From: Pseudomonas solani
GTDB lineage: Bacteria; Pseudomonadota; Gammaproteobacteria; Pseudomonadales; Pseudomonadaceae
NCBI RefSeq assembly: GCF_026072635.1
Contig: NZ_AP023081.1
Coordinates: 5,080,501-5,144,500 of the forward strand
Length of the DNA stretch: 64,000 nt
Direction of reading: 5' to 3'
Shown in pieces: positions 1 to 8,596 of this stretch (positions are counted from its first letter, which is position 1; the number at the start of each line of letters is the position of its first letter). The notes beneath the pieces were generated by a model that saw nothing but the letters and a program-made list of their open reading frames with translations, ran no database searches and was not told the DNA's origin. The position numbers and the translations under genes were made by a program.

Positions 1-908
1 CGCCAGGCTTGGCGTTCCTCGGGGCTGAGGGTGACCAGCTGGGTCTTGCCGCTGCTCTGGATGCGTTGGCGGTCGGCCTGGTTCTGCTGCTCGGCGGCGT
101 GGTTCACCGCAAAGGTGACCTCATCGATGATGGCTTCCAGCTCGGTGCGGGTCTTGTGCGGGATGGCGTACCAGGTGCGCGCGTTGCTCACCAGCATGTA
201 GTCCAGCACACCGTGGTTGGTTTCCATGATGAAGGGCTGGACGGTGTTGATCTTCTGGCTGTAGAGGTTGGACCAGGTGTTCTCGGTGCCCTGGACCTTG
301 CCGCTTTGCAGCGCCGCGAAGGCTTCGGCAAAGGGCATCGGCACGGCCTTGGCGCCGAGCTGGGCGAACTGCGCCTCGAGTACGCCGGAGGCCTGGATAC
401 GGAAGGCCAGGCCGCGGGCGTCGGCCGGTGTGTGCAGGGCGCGGTTGGCCGACATCTGTTTCATGCCGTTGTGCCAGTAGGCGAGGCCGATGATGCCCTT
501 GTCTTCCATGGAGCGCAGCAGTTGGCGGCCCTTGGCGCGCTTCTGGAAGCGGTTGACGGCTTCGAGGTCGTCGAACAGGAAGGGCAGGTCGAAGATCTGC
601 AACTGCTTGGTGTACTGGTCGAACTTGGCCAGCGACGGGGCCAGCAGGTCCACCTTGCCGTCCGCCAGGGCTTGCAGCTCGTCGGCGTCGCCGAACAGCG
701 TGGAGTTGGGGTAGACCTCCACCTTCACCTGGCTGCCGAGGCGTTCTTCCACCAGCTTCTTGAACAGGAGCGCGCCCTGGCCCTTGGGCGTGTCGTCGGC
801 CACCACGTGGGAGAAGCGCAGGGTAATGGGCGCTTCCTCCGCAGCGGCGGCGAAACCGGTGGGCAGAGTCAGTGCGCAGGCCAGGACGGCGATGTACTTC
901 TTGATCAT
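1..908 (-). CDS. dctP: TRAP transporter solute-binding protein, DctP family (3' end outside window)
   Basis: Periplasmic binding protein of a tripartite ATP-independent transporter, which takes up C4-dicarboxylates or related organic acids. The reading frame starts at the ATG at 908 after AGAAAGGGAC and continues past the left edge. The protein has a signal peptide (about residues 1-23, ending in FAAAAEE), then the family hallmarks RFSHVVADDTPKGQGA, FRIQASGVLEAQFAQLGAK and LQSGKVQGTENTWSN, the last two containing the conserved ligand Arg and Asn regions. The membrane subunits (DctQ/DctM) would be expected beyond the edge. Substrate cannot be told from sequence. Confidence 0.9.
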   Translation of the reverse strand, partial: MIKKYIAVLACALTLPTGFAAAAEEAPITLRFSHVVADDTPKGQGALLFKKLVEERLGSQVKVEVYPNSTLFGDADELQALADGKVDLLAPSLAKFDQYTKQLQIFDLPFLFDDLEAVNRFQKRAKGRQLLRSMEDKGIIGLAYWHNGMKQMSANRALHTPADARGLAFRIQASGVLEAQFAQLGAKAVPMPFAEAFAALQSGKVQGTENTWSNLYSQKINTVQPFIMETNHGVLDYMLVSNARTWYAIPHKTRTELEAIIDEVTFAVNHAAEQQNQADRQRIQSSGKTQLVTLSPEERQAW

Positions 909-1300
909 TGATGTCCCTTTCTTGTTATCGGGCAGATAAGTGCACCTTCGCGGGTTAGCGAGGGCGGCAGGCGCAGTGGCGCCCATCGGGGGCGTCCGGC
1001 TACGGCCTTGTCGTTATGGTAGTTCCCGCTTCGGCAGTTTGCCGGGGCGGTTTCGGGCAGGGGGCTGGCGGGTGGCCATCGACTGCGACGGACCGCCGAT
1101 TATCTCCCAGAGCGGCCGCTCCAATGAGCGGAGCAATGCTCAGTTCTGGCAAATAGCTGGTGGCGCGGGTGACGTGTCGTCGGCTGGCTGCGTCGACGGC
1201 GCCCCTGGCGGATGACCGGCATCACGGCCGCGACCCCGCCAGCTATACCCAGTGGAGGCCCGGCCTGCCTGAAGTCGCCGTGGCCTCCCGGAGGGAATCC
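909..1300. other. Intergenic region, 392 bp, divergent promoter space
   Basis: Lies between the divergently oriented dctP and SDR genes, so it must hold both promoters. I see no convincing sigma-70 or sigma-54 box, no operator with clear symmetry, and no credible small gene. A short imperfect inverted repeat (GCCGCTCCAATGAGCGGAGC) sits around 1115-1135 and has no assigned role. Confidence 0.5.
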
Positions 1301-2044
1301 ATGCCGCACCCTGCCAGAACCGCAATCGTCACGGGCGCCTCCCGAGGGATAGGGGCCGCCATCGCCCGACGCCTCGCCGCCGACGGCTTCCAGATCGTCG
1401 TCAACTATGCCGCCCGTCCCGAGGCCGCCGAACAGGTGGTGCGCTCGATCATCCAGGCCGGAGGCCGGGCGTACGCCATCCTCGCGGATGTCAGCGACCC
1501 GGCGGCGGTGGCCGTGCTCTTCGACCAGACCGAGCTGGAGTACGGCGGGGTCGATGTGCTGGTGAACAACGCCGGGATCATCCAGCCTGGCCTGGTGGAC
1601 CTGGCCGATACCAGCGAGGCGCTGTACGACCGGATTTTCGCGGTCAACACCCGCGGCACCTTCAACACCATGAAGCTGGCCGCGCAGCGCCTGCGCGATG
1701 GCGGGCGGATCATCAACTTCTCCACCAGCGTGGTGGGCCTGGCGCTGCCGGGCTACGCCGCCTATGCCGGCTCCAAGGCGGCGGTGGAGGCCATGGGCCG
1801 GGTGTTCGCCAAGGAGCTGCGCGGCCGCGGCATCACCGTCAACTGCGTAGCGCCGGGGCCGACCGCCACCGAGCTGTTCCTCGACGGCAAGGACGCGGAA
1901 ACCGTGGCGCGCCTGGCCAACCTGGCGCCCTTGCAGCGCCTCGGCCAGCCGGAAGACATCGCCGGGGTGGTGGCCTTCCTCGCCAGCGAGGAGGGCGGCT
2001 GGATCAACGGCCAGACGCTGCGGGTCAACGGCGGCATCGTCTGA
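1301..2044 (+). CDS. SDR family oxidoreductase
   Basis: Classical short-chain dehydrogenase/reductase, 247 residues. Visible motifs are the Rossmann cofactor loop TGASRGIG near residue 11, the NNAG motif after the fourth strand, the catalytic Ser in FSTSVVG, and YAAYAGSK carrying the catalytic Tyr and Lys. The C-terminal end RVNGGIV is typical of the FabG-like branch. The ATG at 1301 was chosen because CGGAGGGAA precedes it and the Rossmann fold begins right after; an in-frame start at 1160 would add an unrelated, low-quality leader. Substrate unknown; the 3-oxoacyl-reductase-like sequence does not make it FabG. Confidence 0.9.
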   Translation: MPHPARTAIVTGASRGIGAAIARRLAADGFQIVVNYAARPEAAEQVVRSIIQAGGRAYAILADVSDPAAVAVLFDQTELEYGGVDVLVNNAGIIQPGLVDLADTSEALYDRIFAVNTRGTFNTMKLAAQRLRDGGRIINFSTSVVGLALPGYAAYAGSKAAVEAMGRVFAKELRGRGITVNCVAPGPTATELFLDGKDAETVARLANLAPLQRLGQPEDIAGVVAFLASEEGGWINGQTLRVNGGIV

Positions 2045-2181
2045 GCTGACCTGCCTGCCCCTTCAGCAAAGCGAGGAAAAACCCCGGCAAGCCCTGTACA
2101 GTCGCGCCGCAGTATTCGCTGCCGCTCGTCATTGAGCGCGCGGCGGGTGGTCGATCGATACGGGGTGCAGGGAGTGGTTGC

Positions 2182-4227
2182 ATGGTGAAGGGAAGCAAGG
2201 CGCTGCTGTGGGGCCTGGTGCTGATGATGGGCGGCACGGGCGCTGCCGAGGCGGCGTCGCAGCTGCTCTGCGGCATGCGTTGGTCGAGCGCCAACGAGGC
2301 GGTCGACCAGCGTCTGGGTGGCGACTGCATGCTGGTGACGGCGAAGGGGGCGCTGCAGGTGCCGCAACTGTTCCAGCAGGTGGGCGGGGGGCTGCAGGCC
2401 GGCCGCTTCGCCTTCAAGCGCGATGAGCTCTGGGGCTATGCCGATGACGCGGGGCGGGTGCTGGTGGCGCCCGGCCTGAGCATCGCCCGGCCCTTCGTCG
2501 AGGGGCGGGCGATGGTCTGCCGCGAGGAAGCCGACCGACGCTTCTGCGGCTACCTGGGCCTGGACGGCAAGCCGGCCTTCCCGCTGGTCGAGGGCCTGTA
2601 TTTCCTCCGTGACTACCGGGGCGGCCAGACCCTGGCGGCCCCCGATGGCGGTCGGGGCAACTTCTATATGGACGGCAGCGGAAACCGCCAGGAGCCGGGC
2701 GCGAGCGCGGCCGGGCGCTGCAACGCCTGGGTGCTGGAGACCCGTTCCGCCCGCGCCCTGGGTCGCTTGCCGGCGGATGGGCGGCTGCCGGTGCCGGGGG
2801 CCGATGCCCAGCACCCGCTGGGCGATTGCGCCCAGGCGCTGGAGGCGGTGCCGCCCCTGGAACTGGACCTGGCGGCGCTGTTCAGCGAGTGGCTGCACCT
2901 GCAGGTGACCCGTGTGCACCCCTTGAACGAAGTCGTGCGGGTGATGGCGACGGACGGGCCCTGGGGCTGGGGCCTGCTGGATGAGCAGGCGAAGCTGCTG
3001 TTCGGCCCGGCGCCTAGGTTGTACAGCGAGCCGCTCGACCTGAGCCTGCGCGAGGGCCTGCTGCCGGTGCGGCTGCCCACCGGGGAGAACCTGGGGCAGG
3101 TGCAGTCGCCGAGCACGGTGCGTTTCATGGCGGTGGACGGCAGCTACCCGCTGCCGGGGGATTTCGAGGATGCCCACGGCTTCCACGAGGGCTTGGCGGC
3201 GGCGCGTTCGTCGCAGAATCACCTGTGGGGCTTTATCGATCACCAGGGAGCCTGGGTGATCGCCCCGAGCTACCCGGCAGTGATCGACGATTTCGATGAG
3301 GGGCGGGCGGTGGTGACCCTGCCGCTGCCCTACGAGCGCAGCGTCGAGGCGCTGATCGACCGCAGCGGGCAGGTGCTGGCCCGTTACGACGAGCTGCTGG
3401 CGCGCCATTTCCCCGACCCGCAGCTGGAGCAGTTGCCGGGGCCGCTGCCTTTCCTGCCCTGCATGCTGAACGGTGCGAACTACCTGTCGCCAGAAGAACG
3501 GCGGGTGGCGCTGGAGGGGCAGGGCGGTGACTGGGCGGGCCTGTGTGTGGACGATCAGTTGCGGGCGAAGGCGCAGCAGATGGCGGTGCGCTTGCACGGC
3601 AGCCTGGCGCCGGAGCGCTCGATCCTGCAGTGGTCCGCTGCCCTCGATGCCTGGCTGGCGCGCTTGCGGGCCTGCAAGGCCGACACCGGCTGCCAGCGGG
3701 CGCTGCTGGACGAGGGACTGAGCGACCCGCGCTGGGCGCAGCCGGTGGCTTCGGAAGGCGGCATGGCCTTGCCGGAACTCCCGGGCGAGGTGCCGGAGGC
3801 GCTGCAGCAGCGCCTGCGTCAACAGGTGGCGCAGTCGGGCAACTACTCGCCCGAAGACGAGGACATGGGCGATGGCTGGGGCAAGGCGAGCCTGGGGTTC
3901 GGCCGGGTCGACCTGGGCGAAGGCCGGCCGGGCGTGCTGGTGTCGCAGAACGTGCAGCGCAGCAACGCCCATTGGCTGTTCGCGGTGGATGACCCAGGCG
4001 AGGCGCAACTGCTGCTGGAAGGGCAGGGCATGCTCGGCGCGGTGAGCGGGCCGCTGAGCCAGGGCCATGTGCCGGTGCGCGTGTATGCGGACCAGGGGCA
4101 GGGGGTCTCCGACTGGCGCTTCAACGGCTCGACCTATGTGCTGGAGGCGTCCTGCTGGCAGGCCTGGGGCGTGGATGTGCTGCTGAGCTACGACTGCCAG
4201 CCCGCCGGCCCCGATTCAAGGCGCTAG
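2182..4227 (+). CDS. Secreted WG-repeat protein
   Basis: A 681-residue exported protein with a Sec signal peptide (hydrophobic stretch about residues 7-24, AAEA cleavage region). Several WG (KWG-like) repeats are visible: LWGYADDAGRVLVAP, CGYLGLDGKPAFP, WGWGLLDEQAKLLFGP and LWGFIDHQGAWVIAPSYPA. These occur in cell-surface or periplasmic beta-rich proteins of largely unknown role. The C-terminal half (after about residue 420) shows no repeat I recognise and has conserved-looking cysteines (ACKADTGCQ). Its last 12 bases overlap the convergent copS gene end. The signal peptide and repeats are seen; no function can be named. Confidence 0.8.
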   Translation: MVKGSKALLWGLVLMMGGTGAAEAASQLLCGMRWSSANEAVDQRLGGDCMLVTAKGALQVPQLFQQVGGGLQAGRFAFKRDELWGYADDAGRVLVAPGLSIARPFVEGRAMVCREEADRRFCGYLGLDGKPAFPLVEGLYFLRDYRGGQTLAAPDGGRGNFYMDGSGNRQEPGASAAGRCNAWVLETRSARALGRLPADGRLPVPGADAQHPLGDCAQALEAVPPLELDLAALFSEWLHLQVTRVHPLNEVVRVMATDGPWGWGLLDEQAKLLFGPAPRLYSEPLDLSLREGLLPVRLPTGENLGQVQSPSTVRFMAVDGSYPLPGDFEDAHGFHEGLAAARSSQNHLWGFIDHQGAWVIAPSYPAVIDDFDEGRAVVTLPLPYERSVEALIDRSGQVLARYDELLARHFPDPQLEQLPGPLPFLPCMLNGANYLSPEERRVALEGQGGDWAGLCVDDQLRAKAQQMAVRLHGSLAPERSILQWSAALDAWLARLRACKADTGCQRALLDEGLSDPRWAQPVASEGGMALPELPGEVPEALQQRLRQQVAQSGNYSPEDEDMGDGWGKASLGFGRVDLGEGRPGVLVSQNVQRSNAHWLFAVDDPGEAQLLLEGQGMLGAVSGPLSQGHVPVRVYADQGQGVSDWRFNGSTYVLEASCWQAWGVDVLLSYDCQPAGPDSRR

Positions 4228-5553
4228 CGGGAACTCCAGCACGAAGCGCGTCCAGCCGCCGGCCGATTCGCAGCGGATGGCGCCGCCGTGGGCGTGGACG
4301 ATGGAGCGGGTGATGGCCAGGCCGAGGCCGGCGTGCTCCGCCTGGCCTTCACGGCGCGCCGGGTCGCCCCGGAAGAAGCGGTCGAACAGCCGCGGCAGCA
4401 GTTCGGCGGGGATCGGGGTGCCGTCGTTGGCCACTTCCAGGCGCACCTGGCCGGCGTCCTGCTGCACCAGGAGCTGGATGCGTCCGCCCGCCGGGGTGAA
4501 GCGCAGGGCGTTGTCGATCAGGTTGGACAGGGCGCGGCGCAGCAGGGCGCGGTCGGCCGGCAGGCGGGCGTCGCCCTGGCGGCTGAGGGTGACCTGGCCA
4601 TCCTCGGCCAGGGGCGCGAAGAATTCCGCCATCGCGTCCAGCTCGGCCCCCAGCTGCAGGGGCTCCAGGCGGGTGGCGAGCAGGCCGTGCTCGGCCTTGG
4701 CCAGGAACAGCATGTCGTTGACCATCTGCGCCAGGTGCTGCAGCTCTTCGAGGTTGGAGTGCAGCGCTTCGCGGTAGGCGTCGCCGTCACGGGGCTGGGC
4801 GAGGGTGACCTGGGTCTGGGTGAGCAGGTTGGACAGCGGCGTGCGCAGCTCGTGGGCGATGTCGCTGGAGAAGGCCGAGAGGCGCTGGAAGGCGTCGTCG
4901 AGGCGGCCGAGCATGGCGTTGAAGGCCTGGGTGAGGCCGGCCAGCTCGGCGGGCAGCCGGTCGTCGGCCAGGCGCGTGGTGAGCGAGCTGGCGGAGACGC
5001 CGGCGGCGACTTCGGTCATCCGCCGCAGGGGGCGCAGGCCGCTGCGCACGGCCCAGGCGCCGAGCAGGGCGGTGGCCAGGGCGCTGAGGCCGACGGTGAG
5101 CCAGATCAGCCGCTGCATGCGTTCGAGGAAGTGCTGGTGGTGGGTGATGTCCAGGCGCAGTTCCAGCCGGGGCGATTGCGCGCGCTGCGGTTCCAGGGGC
5201 GCGTCGAAGCGGCGCCAGGCGGTGTCGCCGTGGCGGTCATGGCCGGCGCCGGAGACGGCCTGGCTGTCGAACCAGGGTTCGCCGTCGGCGCCGAGGATGC
5301 GCAGGGCCAGGTCGGGGTGGCGTTCCAGCTCGGTGCGCAGCTCGTCTGCATGGCGGCCGATGGCTTCGGCGTTGCGCGCCGGGCCGAGGATGCTGCGCAA
5401 CACCTCGACCTTGCCGGCCAGCAGTTGCTGGTCGAGTTCGACGAAGTGCGCGGCGCTGGCGCGGTCGAAGAGCAGGCCGGCGATCAGCGAGACGGCGGCG
5501 GTGCAGGCGGCGAACAGCAGGCTGAGGCGGGCGCCGAGGGACAGGCGGCGCAT
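4216..5553 (-). CDS. copS: Copper-responsive sensor histidine kinase CopS/CusS-like
   Basis: Inner-membrane sensor kinase of 445 residues. TM1 is at about 10-29, a periplasmic loop to about 147 contains His clusters (HDRHGD, THHQHF) that could bind copper, TM2 is at about 148-170, then a HAMP domain, HisKA with phospho-acceptor His234 (DIAHELRTPLSN), and an HATPase domain with N box (LSNLIDNALRFTP) and G boxes (HAGLGLAI). Its ATG shares one base with the copR stop (TGATG), so the two are translationally coupled. Adjacent cupredoxin, copA and copB genes support copper as the signal. Confidence 0.92.
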   Translation of the reverse strand: MRRLSLGARLSLLFAACTAAVSLIAGLLFDRASAAHFVELDQQLLAGKVEVLRSILGPARNAEAIGRHADELRTELERHPDLALRILGADGEPWFDSQAVSGAGHDRHGDTAWRRFDAPLEPQRAQSPRLELRLDITHHQHFLERMQRLIWLTVGLSALATALLGAWAVRSGLRPLRRMTEVAAGVSASSLTTRLADDRLPAELAGLTQAFNAMLGRLDDAFQRLSAFSSDIAHELRTPLSNLLTQTQVTLAQPRDGDAYREALHSNLEELQHLAQMVNDMLFLAKAEHGLLATRLEPLQLGAELDAMAEFFAPLAEDGQVTLSRQGDARLPADRALLRRALSNLIDNALRFTPAGGRIQLLVQQDAGQVRLEVANDGTPIPAELLPRLFDRFFRGDPARREGQAEHAGLGLAITRSIVHAHGGAIRCESAGGWTRFVLEFPLAP

Positions 5554-6233
5554 CAGGCGTCCCGCGCCTCGAGCACGTAGCCCATGCCGCGCACGGTGTG
5601 GATGAGCTTGGTCGGCCAGGCGTCGTCGACCTTGGCGCGCAGGCGGCGGATGGCGACCTCGATGACGTTGGTGTCGCTGTCGAAGTTCATGTCCCAGACC
5701 TGGGAGGCGATCAGCGACTTGGGCAGCACCTCGCCGTGGCGGCGCAGCAGCAGTTCCAGCAGGGCGAATTCCTTGGCGGTGAGGTCGAAGCGCTGGCCGT
5801 CGCGTTCCACCCGGCGGCGCAGCAGGTCGAGGCGCAGGTCGGCCAGTTGCAGGCTGGTGTCCTGCTGGCCGGTGGCGCCCCGACGCAGCAGGGTGCGCAC
5901 CCGGGCCAGCAGTTCGGCGAAGGCGAAGGGCTTGACCAGGTAGTCGTCGGCGCCCTGTTCCAGGCCGCGCACGCGGTCTTCCACGGCGTCGCGGGCGGTG
6001 AGGAACAGCACGGGGATCTCCAGGCCGGACTCACGCAGGGCGCGCAGCACCTGCCAGCCGTCGCGGCCGGGGAGCATGACGTCGAGGATGACCAGGTCGT
6101 AGTCGCCGGTGAGGGCCAGGTGCTGGCCGGCGATGCCGTCGCTGGCGAGGTCGGCGAGGAAGCCGGCTTCGCCCAGGCCCTGGCGCAGGTAGTGGCCGGT
6201 CTTGGGTTCGTCTTCGACGATCAGCAGTTTCAT
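5553..6233 (-). CDS. copR: Copper response regulator CopR (OmpR family)
   Basis: An OmpR/PhoB-type regulator of 226 residues: receiver domain with acidic pocket (VEDEP), phospho-acceptor Asp51 (VILDVMLPG) and conserved Lys in LVKPFAFAELLAR, followed by a C-terminal winged helix (DSDTNVIEVAIRRLRAKVD). The ATG at 6233 is used because the receiver fold begins immediately with MKLLIVEDE; an in-frame TTG at 6293 would add 20 residues of no recognisable sequence. It is transcribed away from the cupredoxin-copA-copB operon and probably activates it from the inverted repeat at 6296-6309. Confidence 0.93.
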   Translation of the reverse strand: MKLLIVEDEPKTGHYLRQGLGEAGFLADLASDGIAGQHLALTGDYDLVILDVMLPGRDGWQVLRALRESGLEIPVLFLTARDAVEDRVRGLEQGADDYLVKPFAFAELLARVRTLLRRGATGQQDTSLQLADLRLDLLRRRVERDGQRFDLTAKEFALLELLLRRHGEVLPKSLIASQVWDMNFDSDTNVIEVAIRRLRAKVDDAWPTKLIHTVRGMGYVLEARDA

Positions 6234-6295
6234 GGAGTACTCGTAGCGGGGAACGCTTGCTTTATACCGCGCCGGCGGCTGTCGGTGGCGCAAGC

Positions 6296-6309
6296 TGACA
6301 AAGTTGTAA
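6296..6309. promoter_or_regulatory. Probable CopR/CusR-type box
   Basis: The sequence TGACAAAGTTGTAA is an interrupted inverted repeat, TGACAA-N2-TTGTAA, with one mismatch. It resembles the cus/cop box bound by CopR and CusR regulators. It lies between the divergent copR gene (start 6233) and the cupredoxin gene (start 6378), so one dimer site could control both directions. The sequence match is seen; binding is inferred. Confidence 0.65.
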
Positions 6310-6377
6310 TGTCGCGGTCAGCCAGGCGCCAGCCTGGGGTGCTTAAGGTGGCGCCATCGTCACTCAAGGAGCGCCTT

Positions 6378-6926
6378 ATGAAATCCTCTCTCATCGCCCT
6401 GGCCCTGGGCCTGTCCTTCAGTCTGCCGGTGCTGGCCGACACGCCGGCCGGGGGCTACGCCTTCGGTCACCCGGGCAAGGCCGCCGAGGCCGACCGCACC
6501 GTGGAGATCACCCTCGGCGACATGTACTACGAGCCGGTCAGCCTGGAAGTGAAGGAGGGCGAGACGGTGCGCTTCGTGCTGAAGAACACGGGCGGCCTGC
6601 TGCACGAGTTCAACCTGGGCGACGCCGCCATGCATGCGGCGCACCAGAAGGAAATGCTGCAGATGCAGCAGATGGGCATGCTCACCCCCACCGGCATGAA
6701 CCACGACATGGGCCAGATGGACCACAGCAAGATGGGCCACGACATGGCCGGCATGGACCATGGCGCGATGATGAAGCACGACGACCCCAACAGCGTGCTG
6801 GTGGAGCCGGGCAAGACCGCCGAGCTGACCTGGACCTTCAGCGCCACCACCGGGCTGGAGTTCGCCTGCAACATCCCCGGGCATTACCAGGCGGGGATGG
6901 TGGGCAGCCTCAAGGTCACGCCATGA
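6378..6926 (+). CDS. Periplasmic cupredoxin, CopI-like copper-tolerance protein
   Basis: Exported 182-residue copper protein with a Sec signal peptide ending LPVLADT. The cupredoxin core has VRFVLKNTGGLLHEFNLG (first His ligand) and FACNIPGHYQAGM, whose Cys, His and Met are type-1 copper ligands. Between them is a Met/His-rich insertion (about residues 92-133, repeated DM, MDH and GHD units) that could bind extra copper. The ATG follows an ideal AAGGAG. The stop overlaps the copA start (ATGA), so the genes form an operon. The likely role is periplasmic copper binding or transfer to CopA; a PA2807-type protein. Confidence 0.88.
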   Translation: MKSSLIALALGLSFSLPVLADTPAGGYAFGHPGKAAEADRTVEITLGDMYYEPVSLEVKEGETVRFVLKNTGGLLHEFNLGDAAMHAAHQKEMLQMQQMGMLTPTGMNHDMGQMDHSKMGHDMAGMDHGAMMKHDDPNSVLVEPGKTAELTWTFSATTGLEFACNIPGHYQAGMVGSLKVTP

Positions 6927-8596
6927 AGCGGGTGCTGATCGGCGCCGGGCTGCTGGCCCTGGCCGCCAACGCCCTGGGTGGCAGCTACGACCTGGTGATC
7001 GACGAAGGGCAGGTCGAGCTGAGCGATGGCCGCCGGCCGGCGCTGACCATCAATGGCCAGTCGCCGGCCCCGGAGTTGCGCTTCAAGGAGGGCGAGGAGG
7101 TGGAGATCCGCGTGACCAACCGCCTGGACCGCGACACCTCGCTGCACTGGCACGGGATCATCCTGCCCTACGACCAGGACGGCGTGCCGGGCATCAGCTT
7201 CCCCGGCATCAAGCCCGGGCAGACCTTCACCTACCGCTTCCGCCTGCAGCAGTCGGGCACCTACTGGTACCACGCCCACAGCGACTTCCAGGAACAGGAG
7301 GGGTTGTATGGGCCACTGGTCATCGAGCCCCGGGCCCGCGAGCCGTACCGCTACGACCGCGAATACACGGTGATGCTGTTCGACTGGCAGGACGAGAAGC
7401 CCGAACGCACCCTGGCCAACCTGAAGAAGGACGCCGAGTACTACAACGACCAGAAGCTGACCCTTGGGGACTTCTTCCGCGATGCCGGGCGCGATGGCGT
7501 CTGGGCGACGCTGAAGGACCGCTGGGCCTGGGGCGATATGCGCATGTCGCCGACCGATATCGCCGATGTCAGCGGCTTCCGCTTCCTGGTCAACGGCCGC
7601 GACACCGGGCAGAACTGGACGGCGCTGTTCAAGCCGGGCGAGCGGGTGCGCCTGCGCCTGATCAACGCCTCGGGCATGAGCTACTTCGACCTGCGCATCC
7701 CCGGCCTGCCGATGACCGTGGTGCAGGCCGACGGCAACGACGTGTTGCCGGTGACGGTGGACAGCCTGCGCATGACGGTGGCGGAAACCTATGACGTGAT
7801 CGTGCAGCCGACCGAGGACCGCGCCTACTCGCTGCTGGCCGAATCCATGGACCGGCGCGGCCTGGTGCGCGCCACCCTGGCACCGCGCGACGGGATGGCC
7901 GGCGAGGTGCCGCCCTTGGGCGCGCCACGCCGCCTGACCATGGCCGACATGGGCATGGCTCACGACATGGGGGACATGGCAGGCATGGACCACGGCGCCA
8001 TGGCCGGGATGGACCACGCCACCATGGGCCACGGGATGCCGTCGGCGCCGGCGGGCAACCCCGACTACGCGCCGGGCAGCGGCGTGGCGCCGGAGGCCGA
8101 GGGCGGGCGCGTGCTGGTCTACGGCGACCTCAAGGCGATGCGCCCGGACGCCCGCTACCGCGCGCCGGACCGCACCATCGAGCTGAAGCTCACCGGCAAC
8201 ATGGAGCGCTACTTCTGGTCCTTCGACGGGGTGAAGTATTCGGAGGCCGAGCCTATCCGCCTGCGCTACGGCGAGCGGGTGCGCTTCCGCTTCGTCAACC
8301 AGACGATGATGAACCACCCCATGCACCTGCACGGCATGTGGATGCAGCTGGACAAGGGCAATGGCCGGCTCAATCCGCTCAAACATGTGGTGAACGTGGC
8401 ACCCGGCAGCACCCTGGAAGTGGACGTGCCGGCTGATGCCATCGGTGAGTGGGCCTTCCACTGCCACCTGATTTACCACATGGCCAGCGGCATGTTCCGC
8501 AAGGTGATCGTCGAGGCGCCCGATGGCAGCAGCCGTTCCCTGGGCGACGCGATGGAGATGGACAGCAAGGGGGACGCCGCTCATGCGCAGCATTAA
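6923..8596 (+). CDS. copA: Multicopper oxidase CopA (copper resistance)
   Basis: Periplasmic multicopper oxidase of 557 residues. All four copper-ligand segments are present: HWHG, YHAHSDFQEQ, HPMHLHGMW and HCHLIYHMASGM. A Met/His-rich segment (about residues 340-372, with repeated GMDHGAM/GMDHATM) lies before the third cupredoxin domain, as in CopA/PcoA. The signal peptide looks like Sec and lacks a twin-arginine motif, unlike typical CopA. It overlaps the cupredoxin stop by 4 bases and copB by 14. The family oxidises Cu(I) to Cu(II) and sequesters copper in the periplasm. Confidence 0.93.
   Translation: MKRVLIGAGLLALAANALGGSYDLVIDEGQVELSDGRRPALTINGQSPAPELRFKEGEEVEIRVTNRLDRDTSLHWHGIILPYDQDGVPGISFPGIKPGQTFTYRFRLQQSGTYWYHAHSDFQEQEGLYGPLVIEPRAREPYRYDREYTVMLFDWQDEKPERTLANLKKDAEYYNDQKLTLGDFFRDAGRDGVWATLKDRWAWGDMRMSPTDIADVSGFRFLVNGRDTGQNWTALFKPGERVRLRLINASGMSYFDLRIPGLPMTVVQADGNDVLPVTVDSLRMTVAETYDVIVQPTEDRAYSLLAESMDRRGLVRATLAPRDGMAGEVPPLGAPRRLTMADMGMAHDMGDMAGMDHGAMAGMDHATMGHGMPSAPAGNPDYAPGSGVAPEAEGGRVLVYGDLKAMRPDARYRAPDRTIELKLTGNMERYFWSFDGVKYSEAEPIRLRYGERVRFRFVNQTMMNHPMHLHGMWMQLDKGNGRLNPLKHVVNVAPGSTLEVDVPADAIGEWAFHCHLIYHMASGMFRKVIVEAPDGSSRSLGDAMEMDSKGDAAHAQH

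Noticed and set aside
9..911. Plus-strand open frame opposite dctP
   Set aside because: The minus strand encodes a clear TRAP binding protein with signal peptide; the plus frame is its mirror.
1762..4068. Long minus-strand open frame opposite the WG-repeat gene
   Set aside because: His/Arg/Gln-rich translation without any domain, no RBS; the plus-strand frame has a signal peptide and repeats.
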